Shown in pieces: positions 8,009 through 16,186 of a DNA stretch of 37,560 nucleotides. A model generated the notes under the pieces. It searched no databases. It saw only the letters and a program-made list of their open reading frames with translations, and had not been told where the DNA came from. Position numbers and translations under genes: made by a program. This DNA is from Saprospiraceae bacterium (GTDB lineage Bacteria; Bacteroidota; Bacteroidia; Chitinophagales; Saprospiraceae), in NCBI GenBank assembly GCA_020629035.1, contig JAHDEC010000032.1, positions 1 to 37,560 of the forward strand, read 5' to 3'. The first letter of the stretch is position 1. Every line of letters starts with the position of its first letter.

Positions 8009-8762
8009 GAGGTTCTAGCTGATCATCAAAATTGCTTTTCCAACCTTTATGAATTTCATGGATAGTCTGATTGGTCCATTTCATTGCTTCTTGTCTTAAA
8101 TATTCGCCGTCCGAACTTTTTAACACAGGTCCAAAAGCCAATTTCACTTGGGTTTTCCATTTAGAGTATTGCCTAAAGAATTGGGCAAAAAGTCCACGGT
8201 TTTTCCATAAATCTTTATCATGACCATACTCCATGGCTACGGGTACTACCGCAAAACCATGGGTGGCAGCTTCTTTAAAAGTGCCTTTTTTATAAGGTAA
8301 AAGGTATTTCTCGTCATTCGTCGTTCCTTCGGGATAAACTAGAATATTCCTCCCTTTTTTAAGGTTCTCGATCATGGCATCCCTTGTTGCTTTACGACTA
8401 TTCAGACTATCTCTTTTGACATAAATAATACCTGTGACTTTTGCGCCATGGTTAATGACTGGCATATTTGCAATTTCAGCTTTTGCAACTACCCAGGCTT
8501 CCAGAAAAATAGTGAGCACCATTGGATCAGAAAATGAACGATGGTTGCAAACATATAAAGCAGTTTCTTCAGCTGGAGTACCTTCTGAACTATATTGAAT
8601 ATTAAGGATTTTATTAGAGATTCGGCAGAAGTTTCGCCTTAATCTAAACGCACGTTTATCCGTGTGTTTAGAAAAGATTAATGAGATAGAATAGCCTAAA
8701 AGCATTAGACTCATTAAAAGTATCACTAGGAGTGCACGAAAAAAAGCTAGTAGATATCCCAT
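7995..8762 (-). CDS. 1-acyl-sn-glycerol-3-phosphate acyltransferase (PlsC-like)
   Basis: Membrane-associated acyltransferase, probably making phosphatidic acid from lysophosphatidic acid in phospholipid synthesis. From the ATG at 8762 it has 255 residues. It has an N-terminal hydrophobic helix (about 3-25), the N-H-R-S-F-S-D catalytic HX4D motif, and a Y-P-E-G-T-T-N-D motif for glycerol-phosphate binding. The frame is open upstream to a TTG at 8837, but that stretch carries the lysS terminator hairpin and starts with a non-ATG codon, so I prefer 8762. The 3' end overlaps msrB by 14 bp in convergent orientation. The family also includes lipid acyltransferases with other acceptors, so substrate identity is inferred. 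Confidence 0.88.
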   Translation of the reverse strand: MGYLLAFFRALLVILLMSLMLLGYSISLIFSKHTDKRAFRLRRNFCRISNKILNIQYSSEGTPAEETALYVCNHRSFSDPMVLTIFLEAWVVAKAEIANMPVINHGAKVTGIIYVKRDSLNSRKATRDAMIENLKKGRNILVYPEGTTNDEKYLLPYKKGTFKEAATHGFAVVPVAMEYGHDKDLWKNRGLFAQFFRQYSKWKTQVKLAFGPVLKSSDGEYLRQEAMKWTNQTIHEIHKGWKSNFDDQLEPPSLS

Positions 8763-8807
8763 TTGGTAATTTGCATCGCAAATGTAGGGTTTAGATAGGG
8801 TATAGGC

Positions 8808-8835
8808 AAAAAAAAAGCCACTCGGGTAGAGTAGC
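8808..8835 (-). terminator. Terminator downstream of lysS
   Basis: On the minus strand a 7-bp stem (8829-8835 pairing with 8817-8823, one U-G wobble) with a 5-nt loop is followed by at least nine T (8816-8808). On the plus strand the same hairpin carries one C-A mismatch and is followed by AA then eight T, so only weak bidirectional action is possible. It ends lysS transcription and lies upstream of the acyltransferase start at 8762. Confidence 0.7.
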
Positions 8836-8932
8836 AATTTTTTTTCTCATTTATAGAGTAAAGTTATTGGCGTTTGAAACTTTACATCCTTTTGACGTAG
8901 CTTTTTATAGAAGGTCACATTTTTTTTAAAAA

Positions 8933-10444
8933 TTATTTTTCAGGTTTCATTTGAGGGAAGAATAAGACATCCTGAATAGAATTAGAATTAGTCATAATCA
9001 TGGCTAATCGATCCATGCCTATACCAAGCCCTGCTGTGGGTGGCATCCCGTACTCTAATGAGCGTAAGAAATCCTCATCAAGTACCATTGCTTCATCATC
9101 ACCTCGCTTACCAAGCTCTAATTGTTCTTCAAATCGTTTACGCTGATCGATCGGGTCATTAAGCTCTGAAAAGGCGTTGCAAATTTCTTTTCCATTACAA
9201 ATGGCTTCGAATCGTTCTACTAAGCCTTCCTTAGTTCTGTGCTTCTTTGCTAGGGGAGACATCTCTACCGGATAGTCAGTAATAAAGGTGGGCTGGATTA
9301 ATTGAGCTTCACATTTTTCTCCAAAGATTTCATCAATTAATTTTCCTTTACCCATAGATTTATCCACGGGAACATGCATCTCTTTAGCTGTTGCTCTTAA
9401 TGCATCCTCATCCATTTCGCTTATGTCTACGCCAGTAAAATGTTCTATGGCTTCGAACATGGTATATCTTTTCCAAGGTCGTTTGAAGTCTATTTGTTTG
9501 TCACCTACGGTCAAGACGGTCGTTCCATGTATATCCATGGCTACTTTTTCTACCATCTCCTCTACAGTATTCATCATCCACTCATAATCTTTGTAGGCTA
9601 CATATAGTTCTATCTGAGTAAATTCTGGATTGTGAAAACGGCTCATCCCTTCATTTCTAAAATCCTTAGAAAACTCATAAACTCCCTCATATCCACCTAC
9701 AATTAAGCGCTTCAAATATAATTCGTTTGCAATCCTTAGATATAAGGTCATATCTAAGGTGTTGTGGTGAGTCTTAAAGGGTCTTGCTGCTGCACCACCA
9801 TATAGTGGTTGTAAGATCGGTGTTTCTACTTCTAAGTATCCCTTTTTATCTAAGTACTCACGCATTGATGAATACATTTTTGTCCTTTGTTTAAACACTT
9901 CTCGGACTTCAGGATTTACCACTAAGTCTACGTAACGCTGGCGATACCTCAATTCTGGATCAGTTACAGCATCATGCACCTTTCCATCTGCATCTGTTTT
10001 TACAATTGGGAGTGGTCGTAAAGATTTAGATAGTACGGTTAACTCTTTTACATGAATGGTCATTTCTCCCATTTGAGTAAAAAAGGCAAATCCTTTAATT
10101 CCTATAAAATCACCGAGATCTAGGAGTTTTTTAAATACTGTGTTGTACATGGTTTTATCCTCTCCTGGACAAATGTCGTCTCTTGAAACATAAATTTGCA
10201 TTCGTCCAGATGAGTCCATGATTTCAGCAAATGATGCTTTCCCCATTACTCGTCTAGTCATTAGGCGACCCGCAATGGAAACTGCTTGGTAATCACTGGA
10301 TCCTTCTTTGAAGTTCTCCTTGATTTCTTTAGCCGAGGCATTTAGTTCATAGGTTTCACTTGGGTATGGATTTACCCCAGCATCGATCATTTTTTGAAGG
10401 TTTTCTCTTCTTACCTGTTCCTGTTCGCTCAATGGATTACTCAT
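8933..10444 (-). CDS. lysS: Lysyl-tRNA synthetase, class II
   Basis: Charges tRNA-Lys with lysine in the cytoplasm. At 503 residues it matches bacterial LysS. The N-terminal OB-fold anticodon-binding domain covers about residues 55-165. The class II catalytic core follows, with motif 2 as [14 protein letters not shown] near 262-275 and motif 3 as G-L-G-I-G-M-D-R-L near 474-482. The signature P-L-A-K-K-H-R falls between them. The ATG at 10444 gives the normal N-terminus of this family. An 85-bp divergent gap separates it from the histone-deacetylase-like gene. Confidence 0.98.
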   Translation of the reverse strand: MSNPLSEQEQVRRENLQKMIDAGVNPYPSETYELNASAKEIKENFKEGSSDYQAVSIAGRLMTRRVMGKASFAEIMDSSGRMQIYVSRDDICPGEDKTMYNTVFKKLLDLGDFIGIKGFAFFTQMGEMTIHVKELTVLSKSLRPLPIVKTDADGKVHDAVTDPELRYRQRYVDLVVNPEVREVFKQRTKMYSSMREYLDKKGYLEVETPILQPLYGGAAARPFKTHHNTLDMTLYLRIANELYLKRLIVGGYEGVYEFSKDFRNEGMSRFHNPEFTQIELYVAYKDYEWMMNTVEEMVEKVAMDIHGTTVLTVGDKQIDFKRPWKRYTMFEAIEHFTGVDISEMDEDALRATAKEMHVPVDKSMGKGKLIDEIFGEKCEAQLIQPTFITDYPVEMSPLAKKHRTKEGLVERFEAICNGKEICNAFSELNDPIDQRKRFEEQLELGKRGDDEAMVLDEDFLRSLEYGMPPTAGLGIGMDRLAMIMTNSNSIQDVLFFPQMKPEK

Positions 10445-10517
10445 AATTTGCTATTTGATTTCCAAATGTTCCACAAAAATGATAATTAAAGTTTCAAGCA
10501 CATATTATTAGTTGGTT

Positions 10518-10525
10518 TATTTTTG
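10518..10525 (+). promoter_or_regulatory. Candidate -7 box (TAnnTTTG) next to the HDAC-like gene start
   Basis: TATTTTTG matches the Bacteroidota -7 consensus TAnnTTTG and ends 4 bp before the ATG at 10530. If used, transcription would begin at or very near the start codon, giving a leaderless mRNA. No good -33 TTG is seen at the expected spacing, and the motif is short in AT-rich DNA. Confidence 0.25.
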
Positions 10526-10529
10526 ATAT

Positions 10530-11432
10530 ATGTTGAAAGTTGCTTTTTCACCGATTTATAAATACGAGCTTCCAAAAGGTCATCGGTTCCCCATGATTAA
10601 GTATGAATTAATTCCAGAACAGCTGTTGTATGAAGGCAGTTTAACAGAAGATAATTTCTTCCATCCAGCTAGATTATCTGATGAAGAAATCTTATTGACC
10701 CACAGTGCAGAATATTTACAGAAGTTAATGAGTCTTTCGCTAAGTAGAAAAGAAGAACGAAATATCGGTTTCCCAGTTAGAGCAGATTTAATAGAGCGAG
10801 GTAGATATATTTCGATGGGAACTTACCAATGTATGAAATTTGCCATGGAGCATGGGGTAGCTCTAAATGTTGCTGGTGGCACACATCATAGCTTTCGAAG
10901 CCATGGAGAGGGATTTTGTATACTAAATGATTTTGCTATTGCAGCTAATCTATTGCTTCAGCGGAAAGAAGCTTCCAAGATTTTGATGGTGGATTTAGAT
11001 GTTCATCAAGGAAATGGTACCGCCAAGATATTTGAACATGAATCTCGAGTATTTACTATGAGCATGCATGGTGCTAGAAATTATCCCACCAGAAAAGAGC
11101 AGTCTGATTTAGATCTGCCCTTGCCTGATGGGTGTGAAGACGATTTGTTTCTCGATACTCTAAAACAACATTTACCCCAGGTTTTAGATTCGATAAATCC
11201 TGATGCAGTGTTTTATCTCGCGGGTGTTGATGTATTAGCCACCGATAAATTAGGACGATTAGGTCTAACAAAAACGGGTTGTCAGCAACGAGATCAGTAT
11301 GTTTTTGTTCAATGTCGAGATCGTAATATTCCGGTTGCCGTAAGTATGGGCGGTGGATATTCACATGACATTAAAGACATTGTCGATGCTCATGCTAACA
11401 CATTTAGAGTCGCCTTAGATTTATACACTTAA
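10530..11432 (+). CDS. Histone-deacetylase-family zinc amidohydrolase
   Basis: A 300-residue single-domain member of the HDAC/acetoin-utilisation/acetylpolyamine amidohydrolase superfamily. It removes acyl groups from amines, probably a small molecule or protein lysine in bacteria. Catalytic features seen: His119-His120 in G-G-T-H-H-S-F; zinc ligands Asp157 and His159 in D-L-D-V-H-Q-G-N-G-T; Asp239 in V-D-V-L-A-T-D; and the transition-state Tyr277 in G-G-G-Y-S-H. All active-site positions are therefore intact. It stands alone, divergent from lysS, and its stop lies 1 bp from the stop of the convergent lipoprotein gene. The substrate is not predictable here. Confidence 0.93.
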   Translation: MLKVAFSPIYKYELPKGHRFPMIKYELIPEQLLYEGSLTEDNFFHPARLSDEEILLTHSAEYLQKLMSLSLSRKEERNIGFPVRADLIERGRYISMGTYQCMKFAMEHGVALNVAGGTHHSFRSHGEGFCILNDFAIAANLLLQRKEASKILMVDLDVHQGNGTAKIFEHESRVFTMSMHGARNYPTRKEQSDLDLPLPDGCEDDLFLDTLKQHLPQVLDSINPDAVFYLAGVDVLATDKLGRLGLTKTGCQQRDQYVFVQCRDRNIPVAVSMGGGYSHDIKDIVDAHANTFRVALDLYT

Positions 11433-11433
11433 A

Positions 11434-12375
11434 TTAAGGTAAAGCATTTAAAGCTTCAAGGAATTCGGCCTCAGTACCTGTGCTTAAGGTTATGTTAGAT
11501 AAATTGACGTGCAGATTTTCTTCTATAATAAGGGGTTCAATATGATAATGAAATTCATGTTCTTCAGTTTTAGCCATTAAAATTAGATGGCAAGGGAATC
11601 CAATAGGGATACCTACACCTAGGTTTGCCAAGGAATTATCAAAGTCATCAATAGAAATAAAAGCAAAACTGTTATCAGCATTAAGGCCTCTTGGGTACTC
11701 TATAGAAACTTTACCTAATGTATCAGGGTAATCCCGAAATGCATCGCAGTTTATGAAATTAAAATCTGTAAACATGAGCACATAAGTGGAATCCTGTGAT
11801 TGGACCAAAGAGTTATAATCTCCATCTATAGGTGCCAGCACCCAATTTACAAATGGAAGATCTTCGAAGACAAACAACTGCATGTTATTTACTTCACCTC
11901 CTGTATTTTCCATAGGGATTGTCACAGTATAGGTTCGACTAGTTCCTAATTCGTTTCCGGTCTCTTTTGAAAAAACTCTAATATCATATTGCCCACCAGA
12001 GATTAGCAATTGGTTTTCATTATCCCGATTTCTACCCACTGTGTTAACTCCGGCAAGAACCATATTGGATTTCCCAAAAATTTCCATAAATTCTATAATG
12101 ACATCACCTTCATGCGTTACTCCATTCTCATGCAAATGAGCCTTGTTAATTTCAACTACGCAATTGTTTTTTGAGCTAAAGAATATATGCTCTTCACCAG
12201 TGCTACTATTGGTAGTTACAATATCATCTATGCTGGTGTCAAAGATTTGTTTATTAGCTTGAAAATAGTCTTCAAGTATGGTCTCGGGGCTTTGATAATC
12301 AGTACGAAATGACTGACAATTAGTAAAAAGTAAAGAAGCAAATAATAAAATAGGAAGAACTAATGATTTGGACAT
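11434..12375 (-). CDS. Lipoprotein of unknown function
   Basis: A 313-residue protein with a signal peptide ending in a lipobox-like L-F-T-N-C (Cys20), so it is probably lipidated and exported. The mature part has no motif I recognise. It is rich in beta-prone residues with phrases such as F-E-D-L-P-F-V-N-W and several Asn/Asp-rich loops, suggesting extracellular beta domains. Its first part recalls carboxypeptidase- or Ig-like modules (S-G-G-Q-Y-D-I-R-V-F), but no family is claimed. It converges on the HDAC-like gene with a 1-bp gap. Upstream is a 345-bp gap with tandem repeats. The lipoprotein at 12721-13569 is on the same strand and of similar design, so the two may be functionally linked, though sequence similarity is not evident. 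Confidence 0.8.
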   Translation of the reverse strand: MSKSLVLPILLFASLLFTNCQSFRTDYQSPETILEDYFQANKQIFDTSIDDIVTTNSSTGEEHIFFSSKNNCVVEINKAHLHENGVTHEGDVIIEFMEIFGKSNMVLAGVNTVGRNRDNENQLLISGGQYDIRVFSKETGNELGTSRTYTVTIPMENTGGEVNNMQLFVFEDLPFVNWVLAPIDGDYNSLVQSQDSTYVLMFTDFNFINCDAFRDYPDTLGKVSIEYPRGLNADNSFAFISIDDFDNSLANLGVGIPIGFPCHLILMAKTEEHEFHYHIEPLIIEENLHVNLSNITLSTGTEAEFLEALNALP

Positions 12376-12720
12376 TTGGTTAGATTTAGTTTATAAATGA
12401 TTTCGATGCTGAAACGGTGAGGATTGTGCACTATTGCATCTAGTCTAACAAAATAAAAATTTAGCATTTGCTAGAAAATAGAATAAGGAGGACAGAGTTA
12501 TAGAAGATTGGATCGTGTGATTTCCTCGACGAACCTTTGGTTGTCGAAGGTTTGTATCTTTCCTTGATGAACCTTTGGTTTTGTAAAGTTTGTATCTTTC
12601 CTCGACGAACCTTTGGTTTTGTAAAGTTTGTATCTTTCCCTGATGAACCTTTGGTTGTCGAAGGTTTTTGTATGTTTCTAAAAATCTAAGTGGGTCAGAC
12701 AGTGTGAAAAGTCTTCTAAG
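12376..12720. other. 345-bp intergenic region between two lipoprotein genes
   Basis: No coding frame, tRNA or other RNA gene was recognised. The right part (12521-12674) holds four tandem 38-bp units. The left part (12376-12520) is unremarkable AT-rich DNA that should contain the promoter of the 313-residue lipoprotein; I could not pick a convincing -7 box on the minus strand. Confidence 0.6.
12521..12674. repeat. Four-unit 38-bp tandem repeat with internal dyads
   Basis: Units begin at 12521, 12559, 12597 and 12635. The invariant core GAACCTTTGG recurs at exactly 38-bp steps (12531, 12569, 12607, 12645). Two positions switch between alternatives: the 5' arm is CTCGAC (units 1, 3) or TTGAT/CTGAT (units 2, 4); the 3' arm is TTGTCGAAGG (units 1, 4) or TTTTGTAAAG (units 2, 3). 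All four combinations occur. Unit 1 can fold with AACC/GGTT plus CGAC/GTCG arms. The unit length is not a multiple of three, so a coding role is unlikely. Function is unknown. Confidence 0.9.
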
Positions 12721-13569
12721 CTATTGTCCTGTAAAAATTTCTTTCTTTTTATAGCGCCATAAACCTATCGGGTCGGCGATTTGGAAAATACAGATATCTT
12801 TTTGCTCTCCAATTAGCAAAATAAGTGGTGTGTTATTTATATAAAGTTGGGTCTCATCTAATTCACTTTCGAAAGAAGTATAGGCTACGATCTCAGATAA
12901 TGGTTCTTTTTCTTCAATGGCGTCTCTAATTTCTTGTTCTTTTAAAGCTCTATGATCTACACTCCAGTAAAAGTCATCGGGGAAGGAGTACATTTCAATG
13001 TTGTTTTCAGTATAAATGGTGTGTTTGTTTTTCAAACAATTGTCACCACAAGATTCCGTTTCTGATGAGATAATTAAGTCTGAAAGTGGGTTTCCTATGT
13101 TTATGGGTATATTGTTTTTGAGATCATATGCCGTACTAATGGTGAAAGCAGGGCTTACATAATTAAAATCTTCAATGACATCAAATCCAGAGAGATGTTT
13201 GACTACTTTATCTTCTTCATCCGTTAAGATAAATTCTAGGGTCACTAAATTATTTATATCATCTTCTCTTGTTTGGTAAAACCAATTAATCGATAATTCG
13301 GCTTCAAGATCAGTAAAATACAATAGACGTTCAGCACCGTTTCGAATGATTTCTAAGGATTTAATCCCAATGAGATCTTTTGAAGCTAAATGCAGTGTAT
13401 AGTAGACCTCTAGATTATAGCACAAGGGTTCATTAATGTTAATTTGAGGAAGGACTTCAAGACTGGTTTCTTCAGGTAAAACAACAGGTTCTTCTTTTTT
13501 ACAAGAAGTAAAACTTGCAACCAGGATTAAGCAAAACCACAGAACATGAAATAGAAAATGCTTCTTCAT
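12721..13569 (-). CDS. Lipoprotein of unknown function
   Basis: A 282-residue protein with a type II signal peptide: Lys-rich start, hydrophobic stretch, then F-T-S-C-K-K with Cys23 as the lipid site. No domain is recognised in the mature region. Two Cys close together (S-C-G-D-N-C near residue 175) may form a disulfide or bind a ligand. A strand-rich pattern such as Y-N-L-E-V-Y-Y-T-L-H-L hints at an Ig-like fold near the N-terminus. It is transcribed leftward, divergent from priA, and separated from the next leftward lipoprotein by the tandem-repeat region, so joint transcription is uncertain. Confidence 0.8.
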   Translation of the reverse strand: MKKHFLFHVLWFCLILVASFTSCKKEEPVVLPEETSLEVLPQININEPLCYNLEVYYTLHLASKDLIGIKSLEIIRNGAERLLYFTDLEAELSINWFYQTREDDINNLVTLEFILTDEEDKVVKHLSGFDVIEDFNYVSPAFTISTAYDLKNNIPINIGNPLSDLIISSETESCGDNCLKNKHTIYTENNIEMYSFPDDFYWSVDHRALKEQEIRDAIEEKEPLSEIVAYTSFESELDETQLYINNTPLILLIGEQKDICIFQIADPIGLWRYKKKEIFTGQ

Positions 13570-13705
13570 TGTACGTGTAAATTAATTAATAATCCTAAAA
13601 TGATGCGTCTGCCAAGGCACAAAAGGAATAAAGAACTTAAAAGTCAAAACAATCCCGCTTCAGCTTATATTAGTTATTGTACTTCTTAAGCAAAACAGAT
13701 TTTAA

Positions 13706-13713
13706 TAGCTTTG
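13706..13713 (+). promoter_or_regulatory. Candidate -7 box (TAnnTTTG) upstream of priA
   Basis: TAGCTTTG fits the Bacteroidota -7 consensus and lies 10 bp before the priA ATG. A TTG at 13677-13679 is a few bases too far for an ideal -33 element. The assignment rests on the -7 motif alone. Confidence 0.3.
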
Positions 13714-13723
13714 AGGCATAAAT

Positions 13724-16177
13724 ATGAAAGGAACTAGCAAGCGATATGTTGAAGTTTTGTTGCCATTAGCTTTGGCGCAGAGTTACACTTACGCTGTCCC
13801 AGAGCATCTGAAAGAAAAAGTACAATTTGGGGTGCGTGTCGAGGTGGCATTGAACCGTAAATTATATGCTGGTTTAGCCGTTTCATTTCATGACGATATT
13901 GGTCTTGAGATAAAACCTAAAGATATTATCTCTGTCATAGATGATCGGCCGATTATCTTAGAATATCAATATACTTTTTGGCAATGGATAGCCAGGTACT
14001 ATTGTTGCACGCTGGGAGAAGTGATGAATGTTGCCCTACCATCGGGATTGAAACTAAATAGTGAAACCAAGGTGGTGGCTAGTCAGTTATTAGAGGATCA
14101 ATTAGCTTACCTCGAGGATGACGAAGGTATGGTTGCTGATGCAATATTTAATAATAATGAGTTAGGCATAGAGGACATACGCACGATATTGAACAAAAAA
14201 ACAGTCTATCCGGTCATTAAGTCTTTACTGGATAAAGAACTCATTTTTATTCGAGAAGAATTAAAGCAAAAATATAAAGCAAAAACAGCCGATTTTGTCT
14301 GTCTTAGTGAAATTCATAGACAGCAGGATAAGGACTTAAATGAAGCTTTAGAACTAACCAAACGTTCGGAAAAACAAACCAATGCCTTATTAGCTTATGC
14401 TAGTTTAAGTCCAGCTTATGAGTGGATTAGTAAACAGAGTATATATAAAAAATCAGGAGCTGATGCTAGTGTCATCAACGCACTAGTCAAGAAGGGGATT
14501 TTCCTAAAAGAAGCTAGACAAGTTTCGAGGATCGAGGACTACCTGGGAAAAGCACAAAGCTTAAAGCCATTATCAACCAACCAAGAAGAAGCCCTAAAGG
14601 CGATTAGGAAATCTTTCCAAGATCACAGAACTACCTTGTTATTTGGTGTAACAGGTAGTGGAAAGACTCGCCTTTACATGGAGCTCATGCAAGAGACTAT
14701 TGATCGCGGTGAACAGGTCTTGTTTCTTATACCTGAAATTGCATTAACGACACAACTAGTGCAGCGTCTGCAAGCTATATTTGGGAAAGATATAGGAGTG
14801 TATCACAGTCGCCTTAATCAGTCTAAACGAGTAGAACTCTATCAATCGGCCATGGAAGGGCAATCCATTTTTGTGGGCGCTAGATCTAGCATTTTTCTGC
14901 CGTTTAAAAACTTAGGATTAATCATCGTCGATGAAGAGCATGATGCTTCTTATAAGCAATCGGAACCTTCGCCAAGATATCAAGGAAGAGATACAGCGTT
15001 ATATCTTAGTAAGCTTTTTAATGCGAAGGTAATTTTAGGAAGTGCGACACCCAGTTTAGAATCTTACCAAAATGCGCTGGATGATAAGTATGGTCTAGTA
15101 ACGCTTCATGAGCGATATGGAGAAGCTACATTGCCCGCCATTGAAATCGTGGATTTAAGAAAAAAATACAAGCAAGGCCTCATGCGAGCCATGTTTTCTG
15201 ACGAACTATTGTCTGCCGTAAAAACAGCATTGAACAATAAAGAACAAGTGCTTCTTTTTCAAAACCGAAGAGGATATTCTCCAACCATCCAGTGTACTTT
15301 GTGCAATTGGAACGCTGAATGTCCTAATTGTGATGTTAGTCTTACCACCCATAAATACTTCCAACAAATTAATTGTCATTATTGTGGATATCATACCAAA
15401 ATTCCAACGCAATGCCCTCAATGCGGGAATACACATTTAGTCGAATTAGGTTTTGGAACTGAGAAAATAGCAGCTGAATTAAGTAATCTATTACCAGGAG
15501 CAACTATTAAGCGTATGGATTACGATACGGCAAAAACTAAAGCACAATATGAGGATATCATCTATGAGTTTGAACAAGGAGAAACGGATGTTTTAGTAGG
15601 AACGCAAATGATCACCAAGGGCCTGGATTTTGATAATGTAGCCTTAGTGGGCATTCTGCTCGCGGATAAGATTCTGTTTTTTCCTGACTTTAGGGCTAAT
15701 GAACGAGCTTTCCAATTATTTACCCAAGTGGCAGGACGAGCTGGAAGGAGAGCAAAAAAAGGTAAAGTACTTATCCAAACGTTTAATCCAGAGCATGATG
15801 TAATTCAGGAAACACTGGGAATGAAATATGGTAAGTATTATAAACGAGAATTAGAAGAGCGCAAAATGTTTCTTTATCCACCTTCCGTAAGATTGTGCAA
15901 AGTGACCATCAAGCACAAAGATTTTAAGCGCACGGAAGCGGTGGCAAATGAAATAGCAAAAAAGCTAAGAGCACAATTAGGGAATAGAATCATAGGCCCA
16001 GCAGTTCCAGGTATTTCACGCATACGTGGTAAATACATCCAGCAAATAATGGTAAAAATGGAAAAAGACTGGAGTAAAATCCAGCAAATTAAAGCACTAT
16101 TACATCAGACCAAGCGCTATATTAAAGCCTTAAAAAACATGTCTACCGTTCAGATAATTATCGACGTAGATCCTTAA
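13724..16177 (+). CDS. priA: Primosomal replication-restart helicase PriA
   Basis: 3'-5' DNA helicase that recognises abandoned replication forks and reloads the replisome. The protein has 817 residues, slightly longer than the E. coli form. The N-terminal 3'-binding domain (R-Y-V-E-V-L-L-P) covers about 1-105. The helicase core has Walker A G-V-T-G-S-G-K-T near 308-315, D-E-E-H near 402-405, and later motifs G-S-A-T-P-S and Q-V-A-G-R-A-G-R. The zinc-binding insert between helicase lobes, about 524-567, has all eight cysteines in four pairs (CTLC, CPNC, CHYC, CPQC). The serine-hydrolase-like lipoprotein starts 9 bp downstream, so the two are probably cotranscribed without an obvious functional link. 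Confidence 0.97.
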   Translation: MKGTSKRYVEVLLPLALAQSYTYAVPEHLKEKVQFGVRVEVALNRKLYAGLAVSFHDDIGLEIKPKDIISVIDDRPIILEYQYTFWQWIARYYCCTLGEVMNVALPSGLKLNSETKVVASQLLEDQLAYLEDDEGMVADAIFNNNELGIEDIRTILNKKTVYPVIKSLLDKELIFIREELKQKYKAKTADFVCLSEIHRQQDKDLNEALELTKRSEKQTNALLAYASLSPAYEWISKQSIYKKSGADASVINALVKKGIFLKEARQVSRIEDYLGKAQSLKPLSTNQEEALKAIRKSFQDHRTTLLFGVTGSGKTRLYMELMQETIDRGEQVLFLIPEIALTTQLVQRLQAIFGKDIGVYHSRLNQSKRVELYQSAMEGQSIFVGARSSIFLPFKNLGLIIVDEEHDASYKQSEPSPRYQGRDTALYLSKLFNAKVILGSATPSLESYQNALDDKYGLVTLHERYGEATLPAIEIVDLRKKYKQGLMRAMFSDELLSAVKTALNNKEQVLLFQNRRGYSPTIQCTLCNWNAECPNCDVSLTTHKYFQQINCHYCGYHTKIPTQCPQCGNTHLVELGFGTEKIAAELSNLLPGATIKRMDYDTAKTKAQYEDIIYEFEQGETDVLVGTQMITKGLDFDNVALVGILLADKILFFPDFRANERAFQLFTQVAGRAGRRAKKGKVLIQTFNPEHDVIQETLGMKYGKYYKRELEERKMFLYPPSVRLCKVTIKHKDFKRTEAVANEIAKKLRAQLGNRIIGPAVPGISRIRGKYIQQIMVKMEKDWSKIQQIKALLHQTKRYIKALKNMSTVQIIIDVDP

Positions 16178-16186
16178 ATTCACAGC

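Noticed and set aside
8763-8837. Longer N-terminus of the acyltransferase starting at TTG 8837
   Set aside because: This segment contains the lysS terminator hairpin and T-run; the ATG at 8762 gives a normal N-terminal helix.
8858-8885. 8-bp inverted repeat (GTAAAGTT/AACTTTAC) as a terminator
   Set aside because: No T-run follows the stem on either strand; the hairpin at 8808-8835 fits better.
12521-12674. CRISPR-like array
   Set aside because: The 38-bp units are contiguous with no unique spacers, and there are no cas genes nearby. It is a tandem repeat.
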